Assembly (NCBI RefSeq): GCF_947498345.1 | Contig: NZ_CANMJY010000003.1 | Span: forward strand, 124,001 to 188,000 | Length of the DNA: 64,000 bases | Reading direction: 5' to 3' | Source of the DNA: an uncultured Winogradskyella sp. | GTDB taxonomy: Bacteria > Bacteroidota > Bacteroidia > Flavobacteriales > Flavobacteriaceae | In this document: in pieces, positions 1 to 9,302 of the stretch | Numbering within the stretch: the first letter of the stretch is position 1 | Layout of the letters: each line of letters starts with the position of its first letter | Made by a program: the position numbers and the translations under genes | The notes under the pieces: model-generated | The model's input: only the letters and a program-made list of their open reading frames with translations | What the model was told of the DNA's origin: nothing | The model's database searches: none

Positions 1-644
1 TTACCAAAAATATGTACCACACGTTGCCTGTAATTTTCACTAGGCAGATGAAACAATTCACTTCCATTATGATAAAATGCAAAGGCAATATTAGGATGCG
101 CTAATGCTACACGGTGAAACTCGTCTGTGATATGACGCAATTCTACAGTATCGGATTTTAAGAAATTTCGCCTTGCGGGAATATTAAAAAATAGATTTTT
201 AACAGCAACAGAAGTACCTGTTGGAGTCACAGAAACTTCCTGTGACTTTACTTTACTACCTTCAATTTCTATAGCAGTTCCTAACTCGTCATCTGCAAGT
301 TTGGTCTTCAGTTCTACATGTGCTATAGCCGCTATACTAGCCAAAGCCTCTCCTCTAAACCCTTTGGTATTAAGTTGAAATAAATCTTCTGCGGATTTTA
401 TTTTTGATGTGGCATGACGCTCAAAGCTCAATCGTGCATCAGTAACACTCATGCCCTTACCATTATCAATAACCTGAACTAAAGTTTTGCCAGCATCTTT
501 TATAATAAGTTTTACTTCAGTAGCACTGGCATCAATAGCATTTTCTAGCAATTCTTTAACTACAGAAGCTGGTCGTTGTACCACCTCACCTGCTGCAATC
601 TGGTTAGCAACATGGTCTGGCAAAAGTTGAATGATATCTGTCAT
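1..644 (-). CDS. mutL: DNA mismatch repair protein MutL, N-terminal part (cut by window edge)
   Basis: The minus-strand reading frame from an ATG at 644 stays open to the window edge, giving about 214 residues of the N-terminal GHKL ATPase region. Family motifs are visible: [20 protein letters not shown] near the start, then ENAIDA (ATP/Mg site), DNGKGM, and FRGEALASI about residue 95. MutL couples mismatch recognition by MutS to strand removal. The start codon shares one base with the stop of the upstream small gene (TAATG), which suggests translational coupling. The C-terminal dimerisation/endonuclease region lies outside the window. The family call is secure; completeness cannot be judged. 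Confidence 0.96.
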   Translation of the reverse strand, partial: MTDIIQLLPDHVANQIAAGEVVQRPASVVKELLENAIDASATEVKLIIKDAGKTLVQVIDNGKGMSVTDARLSFERHATSKIKSAEDLFQLNTKGFRGEALASIAAIAHVELKTKLADDELGTAIEIEGSKVKSQEVSVTPTGTSVAVKNLFFNIPARRNFLKSDTVELRHITDEFHRVALAHPNIAFAFYHNGSELFHLPSENYRQRVVHIFG

Positions 645-928
645 TAGCGATTAGGAAAGAAGATAGATAAGTCGAAGCCTATAAGGAATAGGAATAACAA
701 AATTAAAATACCTGCAATGACAAATACACGTTTATTAACTTTTTCATCTCTATTATTTTGATACTCATCTAGAGCAGCATTTAACTTCCCTTTTATCCCT
801 TTTGGTGGGTTAATAGTTTTTCTATGTGCATCAAATTTATGTTTTAATTCATAAGGATTTCCATCACCTTTATAATAACGTGGTTTATAACTATACCTTC
901 GATTTTTCTTTAATTTCATTAATCCCAT
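644..928 (-). CDS. Small single-pass membrane protein, unknown function
   Basis: This 94-residue protein has a basic, tyrosine-rich N-terminus ([15 protein letters not shown]), a charged middle and one hydrophobic segment near residues 68-86. It therefore probably has a cytoplasmic N-terminal region and one membrane helix. The start at 928 is ATG; an in-frame ATG at 919 is an alternative. It lies 7 bp after a gene with the same N-terminal motif and overlaps the mutL start, so the three genes are probably co-transcribed. Homologues are often found beside ribH in Flavobacteria and are sometimes mislabelled as riboflavin synthase subunits; nothing here supports enzymatic activity. Confidence 0.75.
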   Translation of the reverse strand: MGLMKLKKNRRYSYKPRYYKGDGNPYELKHKFDAHRKTINPPKGIKGKLNAALDEYQNNRDEKVNKRVFVIAGILILLFLFLIGFDLSIFFPNR

Positions 929-935
929 AATATCC

Positions 936-1163
936 TTATTTAATATATCCTTCGAGGATATACATTAAAACAAAAAGAGATACTAACATTATAATCAGAG
1001 CTGGTAAAGATGTGAGTACATTTCCTTTACGTTTTGTATTACCCCTAATTTTAGTCCACTTTGTCTCTAAATCGTCTCTCGACGCTTCCCGATGACTATC
1101 GGATTCAGAATCTTGAAAACGAGGCTTATAACTAAAGCGTTTATTTTTTCTCTGATTTAACAA
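936..1163 (-). CDS. Small single-pass membrane protein, paralogue of its neighbour
   Basis: This 75-residue protein starts at a TTG codon. Its N-terminus (RKNKRFSYKPRFQDS) matches the [14 protein letters not shown] motif of the next gene, followed by a charged linker and a single hydrophobic helix (about residues 53-72). The same architecture and adjacency point to an ancient tandem duplication. Function is unknown. It lies between ribH and mutL on the same strand, but a 170 bp spacer separates it from ribH. TTG is the only sensible start, because the conserved motif begins only a few codons later. Confidence 0.65.
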   Translation of the reverse strand: MLNQRKNKRFSYKPRFQDSESDSHREASRDDLETKWTKIRGNTKRKGNVLTSLPALIIMLVSLFVLMYILEGYIK

Positions 1164-1335
1164 GTACTCTTATGATTTAAACCTGATATATCTCAAAAGT
1201 ACTTAAAATACTAGGAAAAATAACCTAAGCATTCCTTAAAATTATTAACAAAAAAGATGCCAGTTTAAAATTGAAACTGAAATCGAAGTTGAAGTCTAAA
1301 ATTTAAAAAGATATACAGCAAACTGAGACTGGTGC

Positions 1336-1842
1336 CTAATTTGTGTTTCGTCTTAAATCTGCCATCTTAATTGCGGTGATAGCGGCTTCAGTACCTTTAT
1401 TACCATGCTTTCCTCCAGAACGGTCAATGGATTGTTGCATGTTATTATCTGTTAGAACACAAAAAATTACCGGAATATCACCTTTAAGATTCAAATCCTT
1501 AATGCCTTGTGTTACACCTTCGCAAACAAAATCGAAATGCTTTGTTTCTCCTTGTATCACACAACCTATAACGATAATAGCATCGAGCATTCCTGAATCG
1601 GCATAGATACTTTTAGACATTCTGGCAGCACCGTAGGTTAGCTCAAACGTCCCTGGTACATTCCAACGTACAATATTCTCTTTCACCGCACCACAATCTA
1701 TGAGTGTATCAAAAGCACCTTGCCAAAGTCCTTCGGTAATTTTATCGTTCCATTCAGAAACAACAATCCCAAACCGAAAGTCTTTCGCGTTTGGGATTGC
1801 TTCTTTATCGTAATTAGATAAATTATGATTTGCAGTAGCCAT
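1336..1842 (-). CDS. ribH: 6,7-dimethyl-8-ribityllumazine synthase
   Basis: RibH condenses 5-amino-6-ribitylamino-uracil with 3,4-dihydroxy-2-butanone 4-phosphate, the penultimate step of riboflavin synthesis, in an icosahedral or pentameric shell. Visible motifs are GIVVSEWND (substrate pocket), VPGTFEL, VIGCVIQGETKHFDFV with the catalytic histidine region, and PVIFCVLT. The length of 168 residues is normal. It follows the TPR gene on the same strand with only 3 bp between them, so the two are likely co-transcribed. No FMN riboswitch was recognised upstream. Confidence 0.96.
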   Translation of the reverse strand: MATANHNLSNYDKEAIPNAKDFRFGIVVSEWNDKITEGLWQGAFDTLIDCGAVKENIVRWNVPGTFELTYGAARMSKSIYADSGMLDAIIVIGCVIQGETKHFDFVCEGVTQGIKDLNLKGDIPVIFCVLTDNNMQQSIDRSGGKHGNKGTEAAITAIKMADLRRNTN

Positions 1843-1845
1843 GTT

Positions 1846-2610
1846 CTATAAGCTTGCTTCTACTTTACCTATTAATACATCCGCTTGTCCAGCCTCAGTA
1901 GAATCTGGAAAATCGGACTTGATACGTTTTAAATAATCTAATGCTTTAGCATTTTCACCTAAGTCTATAGCTACACGAGCAGCTTTTAATAAATATACTG
2001 GTGTGGTGAAATCATTTGTATTGGCTTTAAATGCCTTTTCATAATATTCTAAAGCTTCAGGTAATTGCTCTAATTGCACAAAAGCATCACCAATACCACC
2101 TTTGGCAATCGGGTTTAGCATTTTATCATCACTAGAAAAATCACCTAAATGTGTTACTGCATTTTGATAATCTTTTAAGTTTAAATACGCCATACCAGCA
2201 TAGTAATTTGCTAGGTTAGCCGCAGGACTTCCTCCATACTGGTCAATAATATCCAACATACCATATTTACCTTCACCTCCATTTAAAGCCATAGTATAAA
2301 GTGAATCTGAAGCTATACCATTGGCAGCATCATCAAAATACTTTTTTGCCTGATACATTTCATTCATAGCTTCTTTATGATTTGGCTCAGCAATAAACTT
2401 ATTGTAACCTAAGTAAGCTAAAACAGCTAATGCAATAGCCGCTATAACACCAATAATGTAGTTTTGATTCTTAACTACCCACTCTTCCGTTTTAGAAGCA
2501 CCTTCATCTAAGGTATTAAATACCTCAGCTGTTGTTGAGTTTTCCTCAACTGCTTCTACCTTTTCTTTTTTAGTTTTTGGTTTGTAGCCCCTTTTCTTAT
2601 ACGTTGCCAT
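1846..2610 (-). CDS. Membrane-anchored tetratricopeptide repeat protein
   Basis: This 254-residue protein has a lysine-rich cytoplasmic N-terminus, one transmembrane helix at about residues 51-69 (IIGVIAAIALAVLAYLGY), and a periplasmic C-terminal part built of TPR-like helices. One readable repeat is LPEALEYYEKAFKANTND. The layout resembles YfgM-type Sec-associated TPR proteins, but specific function is not proven. It is first in a minus-strand unit with ribH and is divergent from recF, the 140 bp between them presumably holding both promoters. Confidence 0.8.
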   Translation of the reverse strand: MATYKKRGYKPKTKKEKVEAVEENSTTAEVFNTLDEGASKTEEWVVKNQNYIIGVIAAIALAVLAYLGYNKFIAEPNHKEAMNEMYQAKKYFDDAANGIASDSLYTMALNGGEGKYGMLDIIDQYGGSPAANLANYYAGMAYLNLKDYQNAVTHLGDFSSDDKMLNPIAKGGIGDAFVQLEQLPEALEYYEKAFKANTNDFTTPVYLLKAARVAIDLGENAKALDYLKRIKSDFPDSTEAGQADVLIGKVEASL

Positions 2611-2749
2611 ATCTTGTCTATTAATGCGTGCGCAAAAATAAAATTTTTATTGGGAATTAAAAGCCTATTTATTTGTTATTTTTCAATAATTTGCAGGAAA
2701 AATTTAAGTCTCGTAACCGTACTGAATTCAAGGAAAGCGAATTATTTTT

Positions 2750-3829
2750 ATGATTCTAAACACACTATCTTTAGTTAATTACAAAAATTTTGAAAGTCAG
2801 GTTTTCGATTTTGACACAAAAATCAATTGTTTTGTCGGTGCAAATGGTATCGGAAAAACCAATGCCTTAGACGCTATTTATCATTTGGCCTTTGGAAAGA
2901 GTTATTTTAACCCTATTGCGCTTCAAAATATAAAACATGGTACCGAATTTTTTGTGGTGGATGGCAATTTTACCAAAAATGATAAAACCGAAAAAATCAT
3001 AGTATCGCTTAAACGTGGGCAGAAAAAAATCATAAAACGAAACAATAAAGCTTATGAAAAATTCAGTGAGCATATAGGTTTTATTCCACTCGTTATTATT
3101 TCTCCAGCGGACCGTGATTTAATCATCGAAGGCAGTGACACAAGAAGAAAGTTTATCGACAGTGTTATCTCGCAAAGTGACAAGAACTACCTGACATCTC
3201 TTATTGCCTATAACAAGGTGTTATCACAACGTAATGCTTTACTCAAATACTTTGCACTCAACAATACATTTAACGGTGATACGCTCGCTATTTACAATGA
3301 ACAGCTCAATACCTATGGCACGGAAATATTTAAAAAACGTGATGAATTCTTAAGCGTATTTATTCCGATCTTTAAAGAACGTTACCAAGCTATCAGTCAA
3401 AGTAAAGAAGTCATTGATTTAAAATATAAAAGCGATTTATTTAATGGTGAATTAATTCATTTACTGGAATCTAACCTCAACAAAGACAAAGCTTTACAAT
3501 ACACAAGTGTAGGCTCACATAAAGATGATTTAGTATTTTTAATTGATGATTTCCCTATTAAAAAATTTGGAAGTCAAGGGCAGCAAAAATCTTTTTTAAT
3601 CGCATTAAAATTGGCGCAATTCGATTTTATAAAACAGCAAAGCGGAGTGTCCCCTATTTTACTTCTAGACGATATTTTTGATAAACTCGATGAAAACCGT
3701 GTCGCTCAAATTATTAGTTTGGTAGATGATGAACATTTTGGTCAGATATTTATAAGTGATACACATGCAGATAGAACCGAAAACATTGTGAAACAAATTC
3801 ATCAATCGTATAAATTATTTAAGCTATGA
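2750..3829 (+). CDS. recF: DNA replication and repair protein RecF
   Basis: RecF is an SMC/ABC-type ATPase that helps load RecA at gapped DNA. Walker A is at residues 30-37 (GANGIGKT). The ABC signature region is [19 protein letters not shown] and Walker B is [13 protein letters not shown]. At 359 residues it is full length. The ATG at 2750 places Walker A at the usual distance. Its TGA overlaps the ATG of the next gene (ATGA), so a small lipoprotein and a DciA-like gene probably follow in one operon. Confidence 0.97.
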   Translation: MILNTLSLVNYKNFESQVFDFDTKINCFVGANGIGKTNALDAIYHLAFGKSYFNPIALQNIKHGTEFFVVDGNFTKNDKTEKIIVSLKRGQKKIIKRNNKAYEKFSEHIGFIPLVIISPADRDLIIEGSDTRRKFIDSVISQSDKNYLTSLIAYNKVLSQRNALLKYFALNNTFNGDTLAIYNEQLNTYGTEIFKKRDEFLSVFIPIFKERYQAISQSKEVIDLKYKSDLFNGELIHLLESNLNKDKALQYTSVGSHKDDLVFLIDDFPIKKFGSQGQQKSFLIALKLAQFDFIKQQSGVSPILLLDDIFDKLDENRVAQIISLVDDEHFGQIFISDTHADRTENIVKQIHQSYKLFKL

Positions 3830-4245
3830 GAAGGTTATTTTATCTCTTATGTATTCTCGTATTTAGCTGTTCGGAAAACCCTGAAACTTATATAGAGCAT
3901 CTCAATGGTTATTGGGAAATTGAAGAAGTTACACTACGTGATGGCACAAAAAAACAATACAAATTCAACGAAACTATAGACTATATTAAAATCAACGATA
4001 GTTTAAAAGGTTTTAGAAAAAAATTAAAACCTGGTATCAATGATACCTACTTTACATCTGATGATGCAGAAGCCTTAAGCTTAAAGATAGAAGGTGATCG
4101 TTTAAATATGTACTATACCACACCTTATGCGGAGTGGAAAGAAACAGTTCTTGAGGCCTCATCAGAACATTTAAAAATTACAAATGCAGATAAAAACGTA
4201 TATTTATACAAACGTTATACTTCAATACAATTAGATGTAGAATGA
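3826..4245 (+). CDS. Small lipocalin-like lipoprotein, unknown function
   Basis: This 139-residue protein starts with a lipoprotein signal ([15 protein letters not shown], with the cysteine at about residue 15). The remainder is a beta-rich domain opening [12 protein letters not shown], typical of lipocalin-like Bacteroidota lipoproteins. It overlaps the recF stop by 4 bp, and a DUF721 gene follows after 32 bp, so it is probably translated from the recF transcript. No specific function can be assigned. Confidence 0.75.
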   Translation: MRRLFYLLCILVFSCSENPETYIEHLNGYWEIEEVTLRDGTKKQYKFNETIDYIKINDSLKGFRKKLKPGINDTYFTSDDAEALSLKIEGDRLNMYYTTPYAEWKETVLEASSEHLKITNADKNVYLYKRYTSIQLDVE

Positions 4246-4277
4246 TATAAATATTACCGCTTTCGCGGCAACTTAAG

Positions 4278-4574
4278 ATGGCAAAACGCAATAACGATAA
4301 CCAACCTATACAAGACATTCTAAAAGAATTTGTAAAAACTAATAATTTACAATCTGGTTTAGACAAAGTCAACGTACGTGAAGCCTGGACTAACCTTATG
4401 GGTAATGGAGTCAACAATTATACTACAGCTATAGAATTAAAACACGACACCTTATATGTACAATTGAGTTCTAGTGTTTTAAGGGAAGAATTAAGTTACG
4501 GTAATGAAAAAATAGTTAAAATGCTCAATGAGTCTATTGGCAAAGATATCGTCAAAAAATTAGTACTTCGTTAA
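4278..4574 (+). CDS. DUF721/DciA-like protein
   Basis: This 98-residue protein matches the DUF721 pattern: an N-terminal helix, VREAWTNLMGNGVNNYT, a beta strand DTLYVQLSSSVLREELSY, and NEKIVKMLNESIGKDIVKKL. The family includes DciA, which loads or stimulates the replicative DNA helicase in bacteria lacking DnaC. The position beside recF is common for this family and fits a replication or repair role. The helicase-loading function is inferred from family membership only. Confidence 0.82.
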   Translation: MAKRNNDNQPIQDILKEFVKTNNLQSGLDKVNVREAWTNLMGNGVNNYTTAIELKHDTLYVQLSSSVLREELSYGNEKIVKMLNESIGKDIVKKLVLR

Positions 4575-4666
4575 GTGGTTTTCTAAATCACCATTGAAAA
4601 TTAGTTTAATTCGTATTAGGTCTATTATATTATTTGGTATTTTTAGATTCTCTATAATACCACTTC

Positions 4667-7087
4667 ATGAAGCATTTTAAACTCATCGTTTCCTTTTTAC
4701 TAACCCTGGGAATATTTTTTGTTTTAAACACTAAATTAGGTACTGTTCCACCTATAGGGAAATTTCTTAACCCATACACAGGCATCTGGCAAAATGAAAC
4801 CAATGAATCCATTTCTGGAAACATCTTCATTCCCAACTTAAAAGATAAAGTTACTGTTCATTATGACGCACAATTAATTCCGCATGTTTTTGCCCAAAAT
4901 GAAAGCGACTTATATAAAGCTCAGGGCTATTTAACAGCCAAACATCGGCTATGGCAGTTAGAATTTCAAACATACGCAGCTGCTGGACGTTTATCTGAAA
5001 TTATTGGCGAAGGTGCCCTAAATTATGACCGTACAGAACGTCGAAGAGGTATGGGTTACGGAGCAGACCAGGCAATAGCATATATGGAAAAATATGATAC
5101 TGAGACCTTAGCGTTTGTAAAAGATTATGCTGATGGTGTCAATGCATATATTAATCAGCTCAACCCGAAGGATTATCCGGTTGAATATAAATTATTGGAT
5201 TACCAACCAGAAGCTTGGTCACCCAAAAAAACAGCATTGTTATTAATGTATATGACCAAAATGCTGGCTGGTGGTGATGAAGATCTGGAAAAGACAAATA
5301 CTTTGCGATTATTTGGGAAAGATAACTTTGATTTATTATTCCCTGATTTTTTTGATATTACAGATCCGGTAATTCCCAAAGAAACCGATTGGAGTTTTAT
5401 CGATGTTCCGCAAACTAACTTACCAGTAAGTAAGGCTGTACTAGATACTATTAGAGAAACGATAGATCAACCGCATCCAGATAATGGAAGTAACAATTGG
5501 GCAATCTCAGGAACTAAATCTGCAACAGGAAACCCAATTCTAGCCAACGACCCACACTTAGGATTAAATTTACCTGCCATTTGGTTTGTAATGCAATTAA
5601 GCACACCAAATCATAATGCCTTTGGAGCGACAATCCCAGGAGCATTAAGTGTTATTTCTGGTTTTAATCAATACATAGCCTGGGGAGAAACCAATGCCAC
5701 CAGAGATGTTATTGATTGGTATAAAGTCGAGTTTAATGAAGACCGCACTAAGTATAAGTATGATGATGACTGGAAAGATGTAAGCATAAGAGTTGAAGAC
5801 ATAAAAATTAAAGGCAAAGAAAACTATAAAGACACTGTACTTTATACACATCATGGTCCTGTAGTGTATGACAAAAATTTTAAATCCGATCAAGAACTTG
5901 CAGGTTATGCTATGAAGTGGATTGGGCACCAAGGTGGTAATAACCAGAAAACGTTTATTGACTTAAACAAAGCAACGAATTATGATGATTATGTAGAGGC
6001 ACTACAACATTGGAATGCTCCAGCACAAAATTTTGTTTTTGCATCTACCGAAGGTGATATTGCCTTATGGATTCAAGGAAAGTTCCCTAACAAATGGGAA
6101 GGCCAAGGAAAGTTTTTAATGGATGGTAGTAATCCAGAAAATGACTGGCAAAGTTACATTCCGCAACAATTTAATGCTAAAGTGAAAAATCCTGAGCGTG
6201 GTTTTGTAAGTTCAGCAAACCAGCACCCTGTGGATGAAAATTATCCTTATTATGTATTTAATGACGGTTACGAAACCTATCGCAATCGTGTGATTAATGA
6301 CTACTTTAATTCTAAAGACAAGTTTAGTGTAGATGATTTTAAAGCTCTGCACAATAACAACTACAATCTTAAAGCTTCTGAATTAGTCCCTTTTATGCTT
6401 GAGCATATGGATACTTCTTCCCTATCTGAAGAAGAGAAAATAATCTATGAAGAAATAAAAGTCTGGAAATTTAATAATGATATTGATGAAGTTGGTCCAA
6501 GTATCTGGAGGCAATGGTATAGCAAACTTTATAATATAGTTTGGGACGAGTTTGAAGTAGAAGATACAGCACTCGATGCTCCCTCTACCTACCAGACGAT
6601 TTACTTGTTAAAAAACTACGGCAACCATAAGTTTATGGATATTGTAGAAACTAACGAAACCGAAACCGCAAAAGATTTATTTTTATTAGCTTTTAAAAAC
6701 GCGGCAAAACGCCTAATAGAAATAAAAAAAGAAGAAGGAGATTATAAATGGGGTAATTATAAAGGCACTTATGCTGGTCATTTATTGCAAGCACTTCCAG
6801 CATTTTCACGTTTTGATATTCCTATAGGTGGAGACCGAAATATTGTTAATGCAACTTCCGAGAATCATGGCCCCTCATGGAGAATGATCGTAGAAATGAC
6901 CTCACCACCAACAGCTGTTGGTATTTATCCAGGCGGACAATCTGGTAATCCTGGCAGTAAATACTACGATAACTTTATAGATGACTGGGCTGCTGGAAAA
7001 TACTATAGCCTTAACTTTTTACAATCAAATGAAGCAACAAGTGCTATTATTGGGACACAAATTTTAATACCATCAACCCATGAATAA
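4667..7087 (+). CDS. Penicillin acylase family protein (Ntn-hydrolase)
   Basis: This 806-residue precursor is of the penicillin G acylase/acyl-homoserine-lactone acylase type. An N-terminal hydrophobic segment (about residues 5-22) acts as signal or anchor. The expected autocleavage site, where the beta subunit begins with its catalytic serine, is Ser275 in GSNNWAISGTKS. Downstream come NDPHLGLNLPAIW and, near the end, ENHGPSWRMIVEM and GGQSGNPGSKYYD, all family hallmarks. It hydrolyses amide bonds of unknown acyl substrates, probably in the periplasm; quorum-signal degradation is possible but unproven. The next gene overlaps its 3' end by 8 bp. Confidence 0.93.
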   Translation: MKHFKLIVSFLLTLGIFFVLNTKLGTVPPIGKFLNPYTGIWQNETNESISGNIFIPNLKDKVTVHYDAQLIPHVFAQNESDLYKAQGYLTAKHRLWQLEFQTYAAAGRLSEIIGEGALNYDRTERRRGMGYGADQAIAYMEKYDTETLAFVKDYADGVNAYINQLNPKDYPVEYKLLDYQPEAWSPKKTALLLMYMTKMLAGGDEDLEKTNTLRLFGKDNFDLLFPDFFDITDPVIPKETDWSFIDVPQTNLPVSKAVLDTIRETIDQPHPDNGSNNWAISGTKSATGNPILANDPHLGLNLPAIWFVMQLSTPNHNAFGATIPGALSVISGFNQYIAWGETNATRDVIDWYKVEFNEDRTKYKYDDDWKDVSIRVEDIKIKGKENYKDTVLYTHHGPVVYDKNFKSDQELAGYAMKWIGHQGGNNQKTFIDLNKATNYDDYVEALQHWNAPAQNFVFASTEGDIALWIQGKFPNKWEGQGKFLMDGSNPENDWQSYIPQQFNAKVKNPERGFVSSANQHPVDENYPYYVFNDGYETYRNRVINDYFNSKDKFSVDDFKALHNNNYNLKASELVPFMLEHMDTSSLSEEEKIIYEEIKVWKFNNDIDEVGPSIWRQWYSKLYNIVWDEFEVEDTALDAPSTYQTIYLLKNYGNHKFMDIVETNETETAKDLFLLAFKNAAKRLIEIKKEEGDYKWGNYKGTYAGHLLQALPAFSRFDIPIGGDRNIVNATSENHGPSWRMIVEMTSPPTAVGIYPGGQSGNPGSKYYDNFIDDWAAGKYYSLNFLQSNEATSAIIGTQILIPSTHE

Positions 7088-7436
7088 GAATATCATCAAC
7101 TTTATAGCGACAATACTTTTGGCACTAATATTATCCTTATTTCTACCATGGTGGTCAGTAATGACAGCTGCATTAACAACGGCTTTATTTATTCCGCTTA
7201 AAAAAAGTGCGGTATTCTTTGTACCCTTTTTGGCTATACTACTATTTTGGGCAGTCTATAGTTTTATACTGAGTAGTGGAAACGATTATACGCTGACCAA
7301 ACGCATAGCAGTTCTAATACCATTAGGAGGCAATCCTTATGTGTTAATGTTAGTTACTGGTTGTGTTGGTGGTTTAGCTGCAGGTATAGCTGCTATTTTT
7401 GGGAAGCAATTGAGTCTATCCCTTGAAAAAAAATAA
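7080..7436 (+). CDS. Small integral membrane protein
   Basis: This 118-residue protein is almost entirely hydrophobic, with about four membrane helices (residues 5-25, 27-42, 44-65 and 85-112) and short charged loops. It overlaps the acylase stop by 8 bp and is probably co-translated with it. No catalytic motif is visible. Function is unknown; an accessory role to the acylase is only suggested by the coupling. Confidence 0.72.
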   Translation: MNKNIINFIATILLALILSLFLPWWSVMTAALTTALFIPLKKSAVFFVPFLAILLFWAVYSFILSSGNDYTLTKRIAVLIPLGGNPYVLMLVTGCVGGLAAGIAAIFGKQLSLSLEKK

Positions 7437-7531
7437 TATTCTGAGATTTAAACAACACAACCATAGATTTGGCAAAATCATAACTAGCAATTAGTCTCAA
7501 CTTTGCATTGTAAACAAAAAACAATACAATT

Positions 7532-8290
7532 ATGAGAACTAAAACAGCAATTATTACAGGAGGAAGTCGCGGATTAGGTAGAGACATGGCAATTAGTCTA
7601 GCAAAAAATGGAATAGATATTATATTTTCTTATCACAGTAATTCTACAAAAGCAGAAGAAGTTATAAACGACGTAAAATCTTTAGGTCAAGATGCTAAAG
7701 CATTTCAATTTGATGCTAACGATTATAAAAGTGGACAAGCATTTATTAAAAGTGCTACAGATTATCTAAACAAAAAGAATGGTAACTCATCAAACTTCGA
7801 TTTTTTAATTAACAACGCTGGGACTGGCACCTATAATATGGTAGCTAATACTACAGAAGATCAGTTCAATGAAATGATGAATGTGCATCTAAAAAGTGTC
7901 TATTTTATGACACAAGCTGCTCTACCCTTTTTAAATGATAGTGGTCGTATTATCAATATTTCGAGCGGATTGGCACGCTTTAGTTTGCCAGGTATGTCCG
8001 TATATGCCATTATGAAAGGGGCAATTGAAGTCTTTACACGTTATTTAGCCAAAGAACTAGGTGACAGAAAAATAACAGCTAATACGATTGCTCCAGGAGC
8101 TATAGCAACTGATTTTGCTGGCGGAAGCAATAAAGATGAGGATAAAGCAAAAATGATTGCTAGTATTACAGCATTAGGGCGCGTTGGAGAAGCAGAAGAT
8201 ATAGGAGGAGTTGTAGCATTTTTATGCTCTGATGATGCTGGTTGGGTCAATGGTCAACGCATTGAAGTTTCTGGCGGAATGTTAGTATAA
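7532..8290 (+). CDS. SDR family NAD(P)-dependent oxidoreductase
   Basis: This 252-residue classical short-chain dehydrogenase has the nucleotide-binding glycine motif TGGSRGLG at residues 9-16, NNAGTGT in the middle, an ISS serine, and the catalytic YAIMK with Tyr158 and Lys162. The C-terminal DDAGWVNGQRIEVSGGM is typical. It probably reduces or oxidises a small carbonyl or alcohol substrate; the exact substrate is unknown. An AraC regulator follows on the same strand after a strong terminator, a common arrangement in which the regulator controls the SDR. Confidence 0.92.
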   Translation: MRTKTAIITGGSRGLGRDMAISLAKNGIDIIFSYHSNSTKAEEVINDVKSLGQDAKAFQFDANDYKSGQAFIKSATDYLNKKNGNSSNFDFLINNAGTGTYNMVANTTEDQFNEMMNVHLKSVYFMTQAALPFLNDSGRIINISSGLARFSLPGMSVYAIMKGAIEVFTRYLAKELGDRKITANTIAPGAIATDFAGGSNKDEDKAKMIASITALGRVGEAEDIGGVVAFLCSDDAGWVNGQRIEVSGGMLV

Positions 8291-8297
8291 CCATATT

Positions 8298-8328
8298 AGA
8301 ATTGGACCAAAAGTGGTCCAATTCTTTT
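8298..8328 (+). terminator. Rho-independent terminator after the SDR gene
   Basis: The perfect 12-bp stem AGAATTGGACCA / TGGTCCAATTCT with a 4-base loop is followed by TTTT. It lies 8 bp after the SDR stop codon and separates that gene from the AraC gene. Confidence 0.85.
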
Positions 8329-8344
8329 CATTACATTTATAATA

Positions 8345-9259
8345 ATGAAAGCTATTAAACGACTTAAAAAAGTAGGAGACTATCATAAGCTGGCAAATCT
8401 TGCGGCTCCAGAGCATCCTTTAATTAGTTTAATTGACTATTCTAACGTTCAGTATCCTGATGACATTAGTGAGTTAAGCTGGACACAAGATTACTATACT
8501 ATTGGTCTTAAACGAAATGTAGCTTATAAACTGTTCTATGGTCAGCAAGAATATGATTTTGATGAAGGTTTAATGACCTTTGTAGCTCCGAATCAGGTAA
8601 TGAGTCTTTCTAGCAATCCTAATATAAGGCATTCACCATCGGGTTGGCTACTATTAATCCACCCTGATTTTTTATGGAATACCACATTAGTAGAAAAAAT
8701 TCAGAAATACGAATTCTTTGGTTATACCATTAATGAAGCCTTGTTTCTTTCGGAAAGAGAGGAAACCATGATGGGTGATTTATTGCAAAACATACAACGC
8801 GAATATCAATCTAACATTGATAAATTCAGTCAGAATATCATTATATCGCAAATAGAACTTTTGTTGAATTATGCTGAGCGTTTTTACGAACGACAGTTCA
8901 TTACCAGAAAGATTGTTAATCATAAAATCTTAGATGGGTTAGAGTTAATTTTAAAAGACTATTTTAAAGATGAATCGCTTATTGACAAAGGAATCCCAAG
9001 TGTACAATGGGTCGCAGATAGCTTAAATCTATCACCTAATTATTTAAGCAGTATGTTAAAATCTTTGACCGGTATGAGCACTCAGCAGCATATCCATCAA
9101 AAACTGATTGAAAAAGCTAAGGCACAATTATCCACCACAACATTGTCTATCAGTGAAATTGCATATAATTTAGGGTTTGAACAACCTGCATCATTCACAA
9201 AATTGTTTAAAAACAAAACAAAGATGTCACCCTTAGAATTTAGAAAGACTTTTAACTAA
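8345..9259 (+). CDS. AraC family transcriptional regulator
   Basis: This 304-residue regulator has an N-terminal cupin-like sensor region (about 40-130) and a C-terminal AraC double helix-turn-helix (about 205-304). DNA-binding signatures are WVADSLNLSPNYLSSMLKS and the second-helix region ISEIAYNLGFEQPASFTKLFK, ending MSPLEFRK. It probably controls the upstream SDR, as this pairing recurs in Bacteroidota, but no operator was identified. The inducer is unknown. Confidence 0.92.
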   Translation: MKAIKRLKKVGDYHKLANLAAPEHPLISLIDYSNVQYPDDISELSWTQDYYTIGLKRNVAYKLFYGQQEYDFDEGLMTFVAPNQVMSLSSNPNIRHSPSGWLLLIHPDFLWNTTLVEKIQKYEFFGYTINEALFLSEREETMMGDLLQNIQREYQSNIDKFSQNIIISQIELLLNYAERFYERQFITRKIVNHKILDGLELILKDYFKDESLIDKGIPSVQWVADSLNLSPNYLSSMLKSLTGMSTQQHIHQKLIEKAKAQLSTTTLSISEIAYNLGFEQPASFTKLFKNKTKMSPLEFRKTFN

Positions 9260-9302
9260 AGTTTACAGATAAAAAGTATCTTTATGATATAATTAAAAAT
9301 TT

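Noticed and set aside
1164..1335. FMN riboswitch or other RNA element near ribH
   Set aside because: No RFN-like conserved blocks are seen there or upstream of the TPR-ribH unit. The 170 bp is AT-rich with no clear structure.
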